A stretch of DNA of 64,000 nt from contig NZ_CP042326.1 of NCBI RefSeq assembly GCF_007904085.1, forward strand, positions 2,852,001 to 2,916,000, written 5' to 3'. Below, piece by piece: positions 27,911-37,133 of this stretch (position 1 is its first letter; every line of letters starts with the position of its first letter). A program made the position numbers and the translations under genes. A model generated the notes under the pieces. That model saw only the letters and a program-made list of their open reading frames with translations. It ran no database searches and was not told the DNA's origin. The stretch is from Euhalothece natronophila Z-M001. GTDB taxonomy: Bacteria > Cyanobacteriota > Cyanobacteriia > Cyanobacteriales > Rubidibacteraceae.

Positions 27911-29644
27911 TTAACTGATTAATTGCGGTTGTCCATTCTCATAAAACGGACGAATCGATTGAATAATTGCCCCGACGGTTTGGGTTAATCCTTCTTTTTC
28001 TTCAAAATGTCTGGCTGTGGCATACAGCCGATTTTCTAACTCACTTAAGGTAGGAAACGCTTTAATCGCTTGGTTGAGTAAACTGTCTAACTGATGATTA
28101 ATTAGGAGTGACCAGTCTTGCTCATTAAAGTCAATTTTATAATAAAGCATCGAAAATAGAAGAATTTTAATCCGCAGTGGCGTTGTATAACGAGTTACCT
28201 CGTAACGTAAATCAAAAATATTGCAATTGGTTTTATCAGTTGCTGGCTCTGACTCCTTAAATTGATAATTAGTAGAGGTAGCTTTTGCTGAATTGAAATT
28301 AACTTGTGTTTTCTTTTCTTTTACATTAGTTAAGTTATCGTCTGGGTTTTGGGAGAGAGCTGATTGACGTTTTAAGTGGGTAGTATTTCCCGTTCTTTCA
28401 GGATTCGGAAGAGTTTCTGATTTTAGTGCTGTAAACTGTGAAGGAATCCCATCACTATTTTCTGAATCATCAACAGCCAATACATTGGAAGAATCGTAAA
28501 GTAACTTAACTTGCTCTAAAATAATGTTAGCAATAACTTGATATTTATCTTTTTTATTTAATGTACTAACAATTCCATTAATATTTTTTTCAAATGCAGA
28601 AAAATTAGGCTCTCTTTGATATAATTCTTGTAAAAGGGATTTAGTTCGATATTTAATTAAGACCTGAGAACTATTTTCCCAACGATGTTTACAAGCGCAA
28701 AAGAGCATTTTTTTGATGCGAGTAATTTCTGGGTGCTGCTTTAACTGGTGGACAATGTGGTTAAGAGTCACAGGATTACTGGGTTTTGTAGAAGTTGAGT
28801 GAGACTGAGCATTATTGTTTAAGCAACGAAGATTTAAATCATCAATAATTTCGTTAACATTTTGATATCGTTCTCGGGGACTCACCTTAACCATACCCGT
28901 TAAGACGTTGGCAAAAGCATCATCAATCTCCACTAAATGTTGCCATAATAATTCTCCTGTGGTGGGATCTTCTGCTAATCGTTTCGGAGAGAGTCCAGTT
29001 AGTCCCTGAATAACAATTTTGCCTAAGGCATAAATGTCACTATTATAAGAAGGTTGTCCCCCTTGCTGTTCGATGGGCATATAGGAAGGAGTGCCAATCG
29101 CCACCGTAAAGCCTGTATGCTCTTGCTCTTCTTCCTCTTGTAGTTTGGTAATTTTTTTAACAGAGCCGAAATCAATTAAGACTAACTTATTATCACTCTG
29201 GCGGCGAATAATATTTTCTGGTTTCAAATCACGATGGATTACCTGATTATCATGAATAAACTTTAAAACAGGAAGAATATCTGCTAAAAACGCGATCGCG
29301 CTTTTTTGAGACCACTTTCGCTTTCCTTTGATCTCTTTTGAAAGTAACGTTCCTTCAATAAACTCTTGTACCAGGTAAAATTGTTGATCCTCCTCAAAAT
29401 GGGCTTTAAGTTGTGGAATCTGGGGATGGCTACCAATATGAGCTAAAACCGAAGCCTCTAAATCAAATAATCGCCTTGCAGTCTGTAGCATCCACGCTTC
29501 ATTAACTTGAGGCTTTAACTGTTTGACAACACACCAAGGTTTTCCCGGGAAATCACAATCCTTAGCCAAAAAAGTTTGGCCGAATCCCCCAACTCCCAAC
29601 TCTTTAATAATATAGTAGCGATCGCGCAACTTGACTCCCAACAT
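27911..29644 (-). CDS. Serine/threonine protein kinase
   Basis: Eukaryotic-type kinase. Counting from an upstream in-frame GTG, it has GVGGFG at 22-27, the ATP-binding Lys46 in VVKQLKP, the catalytic loop HRDLKPEN at 142-149 and DFG at 163-165, followed by IGTPSYMPIEQ. All active-site residues are present, so it should be active. The kinase domain ends near residue 275. The remaining 300 residues are polar, without membrane segments or recognised domains, and may be regulatory. The ATG at 29644 is five codons inside the GTG at 29659, and both are possible starts. It resembles the many Spk-type kinases of cyanobacteria. Confidence 0.92.
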   Translation of the reverse strand: MLGVKLRDRYYIIKELGVGGFGQTFLAKDCDFPGKPWCVVKQLKPQVNEAWMLQTARRLFDLEASVLAHIGSHPQIPQLKAHFEEDQQFYLVQEFIEGTLLSKEIKGKRKWSQKSAIAFLADILPVLKFIHDNQVIHRDLKPENIIRRQSDNKLVLIDFGSVKKITKLQEEEEQEHTGFTVAIGTPSYMPIEQQGGQPSYNSDIYALGKIVIQGLTGLSPKRLAEDPTTGELLWQHLVEIDDAFANVLTGMVKVSPRERYQNVNEIIDDLNLRCLNNNAQSHSTSTKPSNPVTLNHIVHQLKQHPEITRIKKMLFCACKHRWENSSQVLIKYRTKSLLQELYQREPNFSAFEKNINGIVSTLNKKDKYQVIANIILEQVKLLYDSSNVLAVDDSENSDGIPSQFTALKSETLPNPERTGNTTHLKRQSALSQNPDDNLTNVKEKKTQVNFNSAKATSTNYQFKESEPATDKTNCNIFDLRYEVTRYTTPLRIKILLFSMLYYKIDFNEQDWSLLINHQLDSLLNQAIKAFPTLSELENRLYATARHFEEKEGLTQTVGAIIQSIRPFYENGQPQLIS

Positions 29645-29815
29645 AAGTTCTTGTCTCACCTTTTTCTAAATCCTTCATTAATAGTTAGTGATTTACCATC
29701 ATGGAAAACCTTTGCTCTATTATGGTTTTGATCTCAATAAATCTATGATAACTATCTCAAGATAAAATGTGACTAGATTTTTTGCTCTCAACAAGTTATC
29801 TTTTCCTAGGATAGT

Positions 29816-29834
29816 CACTCTTAGATTAAGAGTG
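29816..29834. promoter_or_regulatory. Perfect 8-bp palindrome upstream of trmL
   Basis: CACTCTTA-GAT-TAAGAGTG lies 30 bases before the trmL start codon, in the gap between the divergent kinase and trmL genes. A further inverted pair, GTGACTA and TAGTCAC, partly overlaps it. It could be an operator or a leader hairpin. There is no T run, so a terminator is unlikely. Confidence 0.35.
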
Positions 29835-29864
29835 CTGATACCAAAATGATTAACATTCACAATC

Positions 29865-30344
29865 ATGGTAAAAGTTGTTTTATATCAGCCAGAAATTCCA
29901 CCTAATACAGGAAACATTGCTCGTACTTGTGCGGCGACAAACACAGAACTTCATTTGGTGGGAGAGTTGGGGTTTGATATCAGCGATCGCGCTGTAAAGC
30001 GTGCAGGGCTCGATTATTGGCCCTATGTTGACTTACATCAGCATCAAGACTGGGATACATTCACTCAATATCGCCAACGCATTGGGGGAAATCTGATTGC
30101 TTTTAGCGTCAAAGGAAAAAAGCCCTATACCAACTATTTCTTTCAGAACGAAGACTGGCTATTATTTGGACAAGAAAGTAGTGGCTTACCCCCAGAAATT
30201 ATGGCAAGTTCAGACGAACTTTTAAGAATCCCCATCCCTAGTCCTCATGTTCGTAGCCTCAACCTATCAGTAAGCGTAGCAATTGTTTTGTACGAAGCTA
30301 AAGGACAACTTAAACAGCTTTGTGATCCTGCTTTTTCCCAATAA
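29865..30344 (+). CDS. trmL: tRNA (cytidine/uridine-34 2'-O)-methyltransferase TrmL
   Basis: SPOUT-fold methyltransferase of 159 residues that methylates the wobble ribose of some tRNA-Leu. The family start VVLYQPEIPPNTGNIARTCA, the middle FGQESSGLPPE and the C-terminal knot segment IPIPSPHVRSLNLSVSVAIVLYEA are all present, and the length is standard. It is preceded by a palindromic region and followed by a 205-bp gap before a peptidase gene. Confidence 0.95.
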   Translation: MVKVVLYQPEIPPNTGNIARTCAATNTELHLVGELGFDISDRAVKRAGLDYWPYVDLHQHQDWDTFTQYRQRIGGNLIAFSVKGKKPYTNYFFQNEDWLLFGQESSGLPPEIMASSDELLRIPIPSPHVRSLNLSVSVAIVLYEAKGQLKQLCDPAFSQ

Positions 30345-30537
30345 TTCTGAAAAAAGGGAACAATTTGCGATGAAATCCGTTAAACTAACCACAATAAACT
30401 TAACAAAAAGTTTATGATAGTCCTGTGCTAGTAAAGCAACAATCAACTCACTGGTGTTTCCAGTTGGTAGTCTAAACTACAAAAATCAATTTAACTGCTG
30501 GTAAATTTTGATTCTGAAAGATAATAAGGTTCAACAT

Positions 30538-30544
30538 AAGGAGG
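30538..30544 (+). promoter_or_regulatory. Strong ribosome binding site deciding a TTG start
   Basis: AAGGAGG is followed by five bases and then TTG AAA GAT CCA. It is the only good Shine-Dalgarno match in the region upstream of the LysM/M23 gene. It therefore sets the start at the TTG of 30550 instead of an in-frame TTG 14 codons upstream that has no such site. Confidence 0.75.
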
Positions 30545-30549
30545 TTTTC

Positions 30550-31878
30550 TTGAAAGATCCATTAAATAGTGTCCCCCCACTCTCTAACTCTCGCTCTACT
30601 CAAGTACCTTTAGCTACGACATTATTACATCAAGGAATTTTCCTGACCAAACGCTCAACCCTCGCAGCTCTCCCCATGTTGACTTTCTTATTCATGCTGC
30701 AACCAGCTCAGGCTTGGGAAAAAAATGCCACCCTAGAAAAATCTGACCAGTCTGTTCAAAGTCCCACAAAGTTAAGCATTGATCCCAAAACCATCCACAA
30801 AATCCAAAAAGGGGATACTCTCTGGGAATTATCTCGACAGTATGATATTTCACCCCAAGAAATTGCTAAGCATAATGACCTTAACCCGGAAAGCGTTTTA
30901 CAAGTGGGGGAAATATTAACCATTCCAAAAGGTGATCATCTCAAGGCAACGCAACCTCAACTAGTGGAATTATCTGCAGGAGGAATTGGTGGTGCAGCAC
31001 CACAAGAAAACTCAATTATCGTTGAACCGCTTAGTGAAACGGATCCTGTTACTGCTGTTCCCAATCTCATTGCTCAAAATTTTACCTCCTCTCAAAATTC
31101 TGAGAAAGAGTTAACTTCCGAATTGCCAGTTCAGGACTTTCTTGCTGATATTAAGGAATTACGAACCCAGTATCAACAAAAACGCTCAGAAAATGAAGAG
31201 CCAGAATCTCTAAACTTTGATCAGGAAAATCAAAATTTAGACAAAATGGTTTTTTCCTCTACAGAATCTAGTGAGGACAAGCAAGAGATTGATGCTGACT
31301 CTTTGGCTTCTGCTCCGATTAAAATTGAATTTTATAATCACTTCTTAAATCTTCCCATCGGAGAAACTGTTAGCCCAGAATTGCCTGCTTTATCTTCCCC
31401 GGATCAGTATCTTCCAGAACCCGGAGAAGAGTTTGATGGCTATATTTGGCCAGCAGAAGGGGTTTTTACTTCAGGATATGGTCAGCGCTGGGGAAGGATG
31501 CACCGTGGAATTGATATTGCTGGCCCCATTGGCACCCCGATTTTAGCCGCTGCTCCCGGGGAAGTCATCTTTGCTGGCTGGAATAATGGAGGCTTTGGTA
31601 AACTGGTTAAACTTAAGCATCCTGATGAAACTGTCACCCTTTATGCCCATAACAACCGTATTTTAGTCCAGAAAGGGCAAGAGGTTGATCAAGGAGAGCA
31701 AATTGCTGAAATGGGAACCACTGGGCGTAGTACAGGCCCTCATCTCCACTTTGAAATTCATCCCCATGAACAGGGGGCTGTTGATCCTCTAGCTCATCTT
31801 CCCTCCGGAGAACAAGTACAGAGAGGGCAAAAAATTACAGACGAAAAAATGAATAGTAATTACACGAGTCGCCGTTAG
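30550..31878 (+). CDS. LysM and M23 metallopeptidase domain protein (murein hydrolase or activator)
   Basis: Exported protein of 442 residues from the TTG start. A hydrophobic stretch (LAALPMLTFLFMLQPAQA) about 50 residues in acts as a late signal sequence or anchor. A LysM domain follows (HKIQKGDTLWELSRQYDIS to ILTIPK) for binding peptidoglycan, then a polar linker. The C-terminal M23 (LytM) domain has HRGIDIAGP, TLYAHNN and GPHLHFEIHPH, which hold the zinc-binding His and Asp residues, so it should cut peptide cross-links. It stands alone and a clear terminator follows. Confidence 0.9.
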   Translation: MKDPLNSVPPLSNSRSTQVPLATTLLHQGIFLTKRSTLAALPMLTFLFMLQPAQAWEKNATLEKSDQSVQSPTKLSIDPKTIHKIQKGDTLWELSRQYDISPQEIAKHNDLNPESVLQVGEILTIPKGDHLKATQPQLVELSAGGIGGAAPQENSIIVEPLSETDPVTAVPNLIAQNFTSSQNSEKELTSELPVQDFLADIKELRTQYQQKRSENEEPESLNFDQENQNLDKMVFSSTESSEDKQEIDADSLASAPIKIEFYNHFLNLPIGETVSPELPALSSPDQYLPEPGEEFDGYIWPAEGVFTSGYGQRWGRMHRGIDIAGPIGTPILAAAPGEVIFAGWNNGGFGKLVKLKHPDETVTLYAHNNRILVQKGQEVDQGEQIAEMGTTGRSTGPHLHFEIHPHEQGAVDPLAHLPSGEQVQRGQKITDEKMNSNYTSRR

Positions 31879-31901
31879 GGACTTGCAAAAAATCGTTAGC
31901 C

Positions 31902-31923
31902 AAGGGGGAGTAACCCCCTTTTT
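31902..31923 (+). terminator. Intrinsic terminator after the LysM/M23 gene
   Basis: A 7-bp stem (AAGGGGG with CCCCCTT) and an AGTAA loop, extended by TTT at the 3' end to give five T residues. It lies 24 bp after the stop codon and 8 bp before the rnhA start. Confidence 0.75.
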
Positions 31924-31931
31924 CTATACCG

Positions 31932-32783
31932 ATGTCCTCATTACCATTAATTACATCAATTTACACCGATGGTGCTTGTACAGGGAATCCCGGACCAGGA
32001 GGTTGGGGAGCAGTTCTTTATTTTGAAGATCGCTCTGTTTACGAAATTGGCGGTGCAGAAGCCGAAACCACTAATAATCGCATGGAAATGCAAGCCGCGA
32101 TCGCTGCTTTAAGATTATTTCACAGTAGTGGGCAATCTCAGCCGATTACACTCTATACGGATAGCCAATATCTGATTAAAGGGATCACTGAGTGGTTAAA
32201 AGGTTGGAAAAAGAAAGGCTGGAAAACTGCTTCAGGGAAAAAGGTACTAAATCAGGACCTATGGGAAGTTTTAGACGAACTTAATCATTCTCTGGTTAAG
32301 TGGCATCATGTTAGAGGTCATACAGGAAATGTGGGTAATGAACGTTGTGACGCGATCGCGCGTTCTTTTGCCAATGGAGATCAAATTAATCTCAAAAAAA
32401 CCGTAGAATTTTCTTTCTTAGATAACTCCGATACCGTAATTGAAGTTAACCAAACGATACAATCAGAAACGCCCAAATCAAAAGCCACTGAGGATACATC
32501 AAATATGGAAGAACTTGAGGAGCGTTTACAAGAGGATTCTCGCCTTGGTCAAGGAAATCGCATAGAAGGATTAAGGCATCTCATTGAATCTCTACGAATT
32601 GCCGACGAAATTGCCGAAAAAGGCTATTTAATTAGTAGTTCTGAACTCGCCGATTTAATGAATGTTAACGCCAGTGCTGTTACTAGTCGAGGTAATCACT
32701 GGTCTTGGCGCAATTGGGTTGTTTCCAGAGTTAGACGGGAAGGCAATCAAATTCTCTGGCAACTCGAACGAGCAGAAGGTTAG
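31932..32783 (+). CDS. rnhA: Ribonuclease HI with C-terminal extra domain
   Basis: Residues 1-150 are a complete type 1 RNase H, which cuts RNA in RNA-DNA hybrids: the catalytic Asp in [15 protein letters not shown], Glu in NNRMEMQAA, Asp in LYTDSQYL and the final Asp in GNERCDAIA. After a linker, residues 210-283 form an extra domain with a helix-turn-helix look ([20 protein letters not shown]) and an aromatic ending [20 protein letters not shown]. This tail is absent from standard 155-residue RNase HI and may aid nucleic acid binding. It ends 1 bp from the convergent cruG gene. Confidence 0.92.
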   Translation: MSSLPLITSIYTDGACTGNPGPGGWGAVLYFEDRSVYEIGGAEAETTNNRMEMQAAIAALRLFHSSGQSQPITLYTDSQYLIKGITEWLKGWKKKGWKTASGKKVLNQDLWEVLDELNHSLVKWHHVRGHTGNVGNERCDAIARSFANGDQINLKKTVEFSFLDNSDTVIEVNQTIQSETPKSKATEDTSNMEELEERLQEDSRLGQGNRIEGLRHLIESLRIADEIAEKGYLISSSELADLMNVNASAVTSRGNHWSWRNWVVSRVRREGNQILWQLERAEG

Positions 32784-32784
32784 C

Positions 32785-33972
32785 CTAGTAAACTCGTCCC
32801 CGCCATTGTTTGGGACGTTTACTAGCTGATAACAAAATTCGTAACACTGCTAATCCGTCAGCCAAAGGAGATAACCAAAATAACCAAGAATGCTTAGTGT
32901 TTTGACGATCATAAGATGGGGAAACCGCTAATAGTAATCCGAAGCGGGTTAATAATAACCCACCATTGAGACTCCCTAACAAAATAAAAACTCTACTACT
33001 TTCTCCCGCTAAAATAGCTAGGAAATTCCCAATAAAAAGGGGAAGAGGGAGTGCTTGTAGGAACAGCAACAACCATAGTTCCAAGAGCAATAGGCTAGGA
33101 GTGGAGGCATCTTTTAAATCAAGAGAGCGTCCCCATTCCTGCCAGGTTTCTTTCATGCCCTCGTACATTCTTACTTTAATTACTTTCGCCCCATCTAAAA
33201 AACCTACAGAATACCCCTGCTTGGCTGCATAGCGAGCTAATGTTACATCATCACAAAAAGAGTCTTTGGCTGCGCTATAACCGCCAATTGAGGCTAAAAC
33301 CTCGCGACGAGCTAAGAAACATTGTCCATTTGCCATCACTCGCTGTGGTGGATCAGCTTTTACGCCTGCTACATCAAACCGATAGAGCAATGTCATTAAG
33401 AGAGCTGGTTGCAACCACCATTCCCCTGCTGATTTCAACATAAATTGTGGTGATAGAGAGAGGAGATCATAGCCTTGTAATTGAGCAGCATTAATCATTG
33501 CTGGTACTAGCCCTGGTTGAGGTTGAGTATCAGCATCAATCCCTAAAACCCATTCACTTTTCGGGGAACTCGCGCTTAAGCCATTGTGTAAAGCCCAAGG
33601 GCGACCTACCCATGCTGGCGGTAAGGGATCATCTGTGAGGAGATGAAATCGTGGATCATTTTGCTGTGCCTTTTTAATCAGTTCAGGAGTGCCATCACTG
33701 GAGTCACTATCCACGATCAGGATTTCCCTAACTTCGTAAGTTTGTTGGGCTAGCCCCTTTAAGCAAGGAGAAATGCGCTCAGCTTCATTAAGGGTGGGAA
33801 CAATAATACTCACTGTTCCTAATTGTTCTGGCGTTGCTACTTGTGGGCAGAGAGGAGGAAACCGTTTTGCCCCCTTCAGAATACGGGACAAGAAAATTAA
33901 AGTAGCAGGAACTTGTAGCAGTAGTAGTAAGAAGGCAAGGGTTACTAGGGTGAATTCTAGATTATGGGTCAT
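32785..33972 (-). CDS. cruG: Carotenoid 2'-O-glycosyltransferase CruG (GT2)
   Basis: Membrane-bound family 2 glycosyltransferase. A hydrophobic N-terminal helix is followed by VSIIVPTLNEAERI, LIVDSDSSDGTPEL and GIDADTQPQP (the sugar-nucleotide and metal site). Three or so hydrophobic segments close the protein. CruG adds the sugar to the 2'-hydroxyl of myxol-type carotenoids. That function is assigned because cruF lies directly upstream, as in other cyanobacteria. The ATG giving MTHNLEF is preferred since GGAGGAGGA precedes it; an upstream start 13 codons earlier is weaker. Confidence 0.85.
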   Translation of the reverse strand: MTHNLEFTLVTLAFLLLLLQVPATLIFLSRILKGAKRFPPLCPQVATPEQLGTVSIIVPTLNEAERISPCLKGLAQQTYEVREILIVDSDSSDGTPELIKKAQQNDPRFHLLTDDPLPPAWVGRPWALHNGLSASSPKSEWVLGIDADTQPQPGLVPAMINAAQLQGYDLLSLSPQFMLKSAGEWWLQPALLMTLLYRFDVAGVKADPPQRVMANGQCFLARREVLASIGGYSAAKDSFCDDVTLARYAAKQGYSVGFLDGAKVIKVRMYEGMKETWQEWGRSLDLKDASTPSLLLLELWLLLFLQALPLPLFIGNFLAILAGESSRVFILLGSLNGGLLLTRFGLLLAVSPSYDRQNTKHSWLFWLSPLADGLAVLRILLSASKRPKQWRGRVY

Positions 33973-34040
33973 TCCTCCTCCAAGACTTAAAGGATACTGT
34001 AGCAACGACACAGATTAACATTTTAGCTATCAAACCTGCG

Positions 34041-34955
34041 TTAACCTACAGAAACCGATTGTTTATCGCTAAGGCTTTGGCTATCTGTATTACTGGTGAT
34101 TGCTACAGTAGGCGTAACCCAATAAAGCACAGAACAGGGAATAATGGCAAACACAATTCCGAGAACTACGGGAATCCAAATTCCAGCCGCTAAACTGAGA
34201 ATAACGCCAAATAGAATGTTAGAGAAGTAAATTGCAAAGGGAAAGGTTAGATCACGACGGGCTAATCCCAGGGGTTCATTGCTCCAAAATAAGTGAGCGA
34301 CTCCCATAAAAATCATGCCCGTGATAAACCACCCGATGAAGTTTTGATAAGGCATTCCGAAAAATGCGCCTGGTTGTTCCCATACCCAAAAAGGGACATC
34401 AGCTTGACTCATCGCTGGATCAAGAACAAAATCCCAGAAAGTAAGGAGAAGAGAACCGAGCGCGATCGCGCTAAGAGAGCGAATCCAACTGGGTAAGGCA
34501 ATCTGTTCTAATCCCACTCGGGCAATTAAATAAGTACAAAATCCCACATAAAACCAAGATAAAGGAATCGTAAATGGCACTAAGTCCGCAATTTTATAAC
34601 CTAAGCCACTTAAATAATGATAGTGCCCAAAAGGGAAGCCAGTGCTAGTTCCTAATAGTTCACTAGCTAAAGATAAACTTAAAGCTGGAACCATGAACGT
34701 TAACCAGCGTTTTCCCCCAAGATTTTGATAAGCATAAAACGCCACTGCTCCAAATCCGAGCAACATATAAACAACACCTCCCCCAGCCATTGAGTATTCA
34801 AAGGCTTTCATGCCAATGGGAGGAAGACTAGCAACAAAGTCTGGATTGGGAAGCACTAATACTAACCCTGCCACCCCAAACAGCATGGCAAAAAGATGGC
34901 TGATTAATAAGATAGTTGCTGGAGAGAGGTTTTTCGCCTCTTGTTTGATATTCAT
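34041..34955 (-). CDS. cruF: Carotenoid 1'-hydroxylase CruF
   Basis: Integral membrane enzyme of 304 residues with seven or eight hydrophobic segments. It hydrates the psi end of gamma-carotene at C-1', a step to myxol glycosides. Family features include the polar motif ELLGTSTGFPFGHYHY, VPFTIPLSWFYVGFCTYL, and WDFVLDPAMSQ later on. AAAGGAG upstream of the ATG is a good ribosome binding site. It lies 68 bp upstream of cruG on the same strand, so hydroxylation and glycosylation are probably coexpressed. Confidence 0.92.
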   Translation of the reverse strand: MNIKQEAKNLSPATILLISHLFAMLFGVAGLVLVLPNPDFVASLPPIGMKAFEYSMAGGGVVYMLLGFGAVAFYAYQNLGGKRWLTFMVPALSLSLASELLGTSTGFPFGHYHYLSGLGYKIADLVPFTIPLSWFYVGFCTYLIARVGLEQIALPSWIRSLSAIALGSLLLTFWDFVLDPAMSQADVPFWVWEQPGAFFGMPYQNFIGWFITGMIFMGVAHLFWSNEPLGLARRDLTFPFAIYFSNILFGVILSLAAGIWIPVVLGIVFAIIPCSVLYWVTPTVAITSNTDSQSLSDKQSVSVG

Positions 34956-35346
34956 GTAAGTTTCTCCTTTTAGTACAATTGATTCATGGTAAAAGCATGG
35001 CTTGGGTTGATCGCGCTCCGATAAAAAACAGGAGAGATCAATAAAGATTAATTAATAGTTTACAAAAATTTACAATAAATGTTGCAAATTTGAGAAAAAT
35101 GTTTTCCTTGCTACCTTAACTCACATGGCTAGCCTGCTGGATGTCCCGATCACCTTATTAATTACTGAAGGGGTTGTTCGTTTTTGTCTTCTAGTTTTCA
35201 AGTTAAACATACACTTTAAGTAGAATCACTGTTTCCTTTTACGCTAAAATCTCAGGAATCTTCATAAAACCGTTAAGATCTAAACAACGTTCCTAAATAC
35301 TGATAACAAACTTACTCGAATAGCAGATTATCATCGGAAATTCACA
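34956..35346. other. Intergenic region between divergent cruF and a GNAT gene
   Basis: This 391-bp A/T-rich region should hold the promoters of both divergent genes. I see no coding frame, no repeat and no strong hairpin in it. An AAAGGAG ribosome binding site for cruF is at its left end. Confidence 0.6.
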
Positions 35347-36543
35347 ATGAACTTATTTCTCCCTGAAGAAAACAACTTAACGATTCGCTCAATTCAAAAT
35401 CGAGATTTACCAGCGATTGAATCTTTACTGAGTAAATCCCATGAACTCCATCATAGTGGTTCTGCCATCGCTTTGGCGAAAGAAATTGAGAATTTTCGCG
35501 CTTTTTATAGCGCAATTAAGCTATTAAGCTTCTTTCCTAACCCTGCTCAACATCGCTTTTGCATCTATGTTGCGGAACAGGAAGAAAAAGTAGTAGGAGC
35601 GATTAAAGTTGCCCCGGCTAATAGTAGCCGTAGTACCTGGCAGGTGGAGCATATTTTAGTTGATCCTAACTATCCTGTTTCAGGGAAACGAATTGGTTCA
35701 CAACTATTGCGATACTGTTTTGAAACCATCTGGGAAGCAAGAACTTGGATTTTAGAAGTTAATATTCATCACAAAAATATTTTAAGCCTTTATCGACGTA
35801 ATGGCTTCCAGCCCTTAGCCCAATTTACCTATTGGTCGATTCCCTGTGAGAAGCTGAAAGAATTAGGAGAGCGAGAACCCAAACTCCCTAATTTACTTCC
35901 CATTAATAATGCTGATGCTCAATTACTTTACCAGCTAGATACAGTTTCTATGCCCCCCTTATTGCGTCAAGTGTTTGATCGTCATGTTAAAGATTTTCAA
36001 CGTAATATTTTTGACATGGTAATTAATCGCATTCAGCAGTGGTTAGGAAATGGAGGGCAAAGCCAAGGTTATGTCTTTGAACCGCAACGTAAAGCCGCGA
36101 TCGCGTATTACCAGTTAACTCAATCTCCTGACAGCTCCCTTCCCAACGCAGGTAAATTAACGGTTCATCCTGCTTACACCTGGCTCTATCCAGAACTCCT
36201 CAGCAAAATGGCACAATTAGTGTCAAAACGCGAAAATAAATCCCTACTCCTTGCTTCTGCCGACTATCAACCAGAAAGAGAAGAATATCTCGAAGAAATT
36301 GGCGCAGAAAGAGTTGAACATACCCTTCTTCTTTCTCGCTCTGTATGGCATAAATTGCGAGAAGCTCCCTCCTCTTCCTTGGAAAAGCTACAACTATCTG
36401 GAGTTTTACAAGGATTACGCCCCGGTCGCACTCCTATTCCTAGCCGTTTACCTTGGCTTAATTCTTGTGGTAATGACTTTTATCCTGAAAATGGCAATCA
36501 AGATCCTCTTACCCCAGACACTGGAGAAGGAGAAGAAGATTGA
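35347..36543 (+). CDS. GNAT family N-acetyltransferase
   Basis: Protein of 398 residues. The N-terminal GNAT domain (about 10-175) has the acetyl-CoA region VEHILVDPNYPVSGKRIGSQLLRYCFE, where G-K-R-I-G takes the place of the usual Q/R-x-x-G-x-G/A, and a later NILSLYRRNGFQPLAQFTYW that marks motif B. The C-terminal 200 residues may be a second, degenerate GNAT-like domain (PAYTWLYPELLSKMAQL). The substrate is unknown. The stop codon overlaps the start of ruvX, indicating translational coupling. Confidence 0.82.
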   Translation: MNLFLPEENNLTIRSIQNRDLPAIESLLSKSHELHHSGSAIALAKEIENFRAFYSAIKLLSFFPNPAQHRFCIYVAEQEEKVVGAIKVAPANSSRSTWQVEHILVDPNYPVSGKRIGSQLLRYCFETIWEARTWILEVNIHHKNILSLYRRNGFQPLAQFTYWSIPCEKLKELGEREPKLPNLLPINNADAQLLYQLDTVSMPPLLRQVFDRHVKDFQRNIFDMVINRIQQWLGNGGQSQGYVFEPQRKAAIAYYQLTQSPDSSLPNAGKLTVHPAYTWLYPELLSKMAQLVSKRENKSLLLASADYQPEREEYLEEIGAERVEHTLLLSRSVWHKLREAPSSSLEKLQLSGVLQGLRPGRTPIPSRLPWLNSCGNDFYPENGNQDPLTPDTGEGEED

Positions 36544-36986
36544 AAACAAAGTTATCGGTATTAGGGCTAGACATTGGAAAAAAACGGATTGGAGTTGCTG
36601 GTTGTGATGGCACAGGCTTAATTGCCACTCCAATTACGACCTTTGAAAGGACACACTTTAAAAATGATATAAATTACCTAAATGATCTAATTAATAAACG
36701 TCAAGTAACGATGTTGGTCATTGGTTTACCCTATACCCTTGATGGAACATTAGGAAAACAGGCGCAACGTATTCAAAGTTATGCAAAAAAGTTAGAGACA
36801 GCTTTGAAACTTCCTATTGAATATGTAGATGAGCGCCTAACTTCCATTGAAGCAGAAACATTATTGAAAACCAAAAAAGGATTTTCCCCGCGACGGGACA
36901 AAGCCCAAATTGATGCTCATGCTGCTGCCATTCTTCTGCAACAATGGCTTAACCAGCATCGAGAAAGTTTTAGCCAGAGATTGTGA
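36540..36986 (+). CDS. ruvX: Putative pre-16S rRNA nuclease / Holliday junction resolvase-like YqgF
   Basis: RNase H-fold nuclease of 148 residues. Motifs are LGLDIGKKRIGVAG with the first catalytic Asp, VIGLPYTLDGTLG, YVDERLTSIEAE with the catalytic Glu, and DAHAAAILLQ with the last Asp. YqgF proteins trim 16S rRNA ends and are also linked to recombination. The start codon is TTG at 36540, sharing bases with the TGA stop of the acetyltransferase gene (TTGA), so it relies on coupled translation. A MITE lies 10 bp after the stop. Confidence 0.93.
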   Translation: MKTKLSVLGLDIGKKRIGVAGCDGTGLIATPITTFERTHFKNDINYLNDLINKRQVTMLVIGLPYTLDGTLGKQAQRIQSYAKKLETALKLPIEYVDERLTSIEAETLLKTKKGFSPRRDKAQIDAHAAAILLQQWLNQHRESFSQRL

Positions 36987-36995
36987 GAATTTTAC

Positions 36996-37121
36996 TATAG
37001 CAATATGATCTCATTTGTAAAAACTAGTTCAACATTACGATCCCCCCTACCCCCCTTACTAAGGGGGGAATTAAAGGGGGGATCCCAACTAAAAAATTAC
37101 AACTGATTTAGGATTGCTATA
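36996..37121 (+). mobile_element. MITE copy 3, 126 bp
   Basis: TATAGCAAT to ATTGCTATA, with the same subterminal sequence as copy 2 and a central CCCCCCTTACTAAGGGGGG hairpin. It sits between ruvX and the 3' end of zorC. It is in inverted orientation relative to copy 4 on the other side of zorC. Its hairpin could stop transcripts from either side. Confidence 0.85.
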
Positions 37122-37133
37122 TTAATTTCTGAT

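Noticed and set aside
36996-37121. G/C-rich hairpin after ruvX as a simple terminator
   Set aside because: The hairpin is the core of a repeated element with defined ends found four times, so it is a MITE, although it might also stop transcription.
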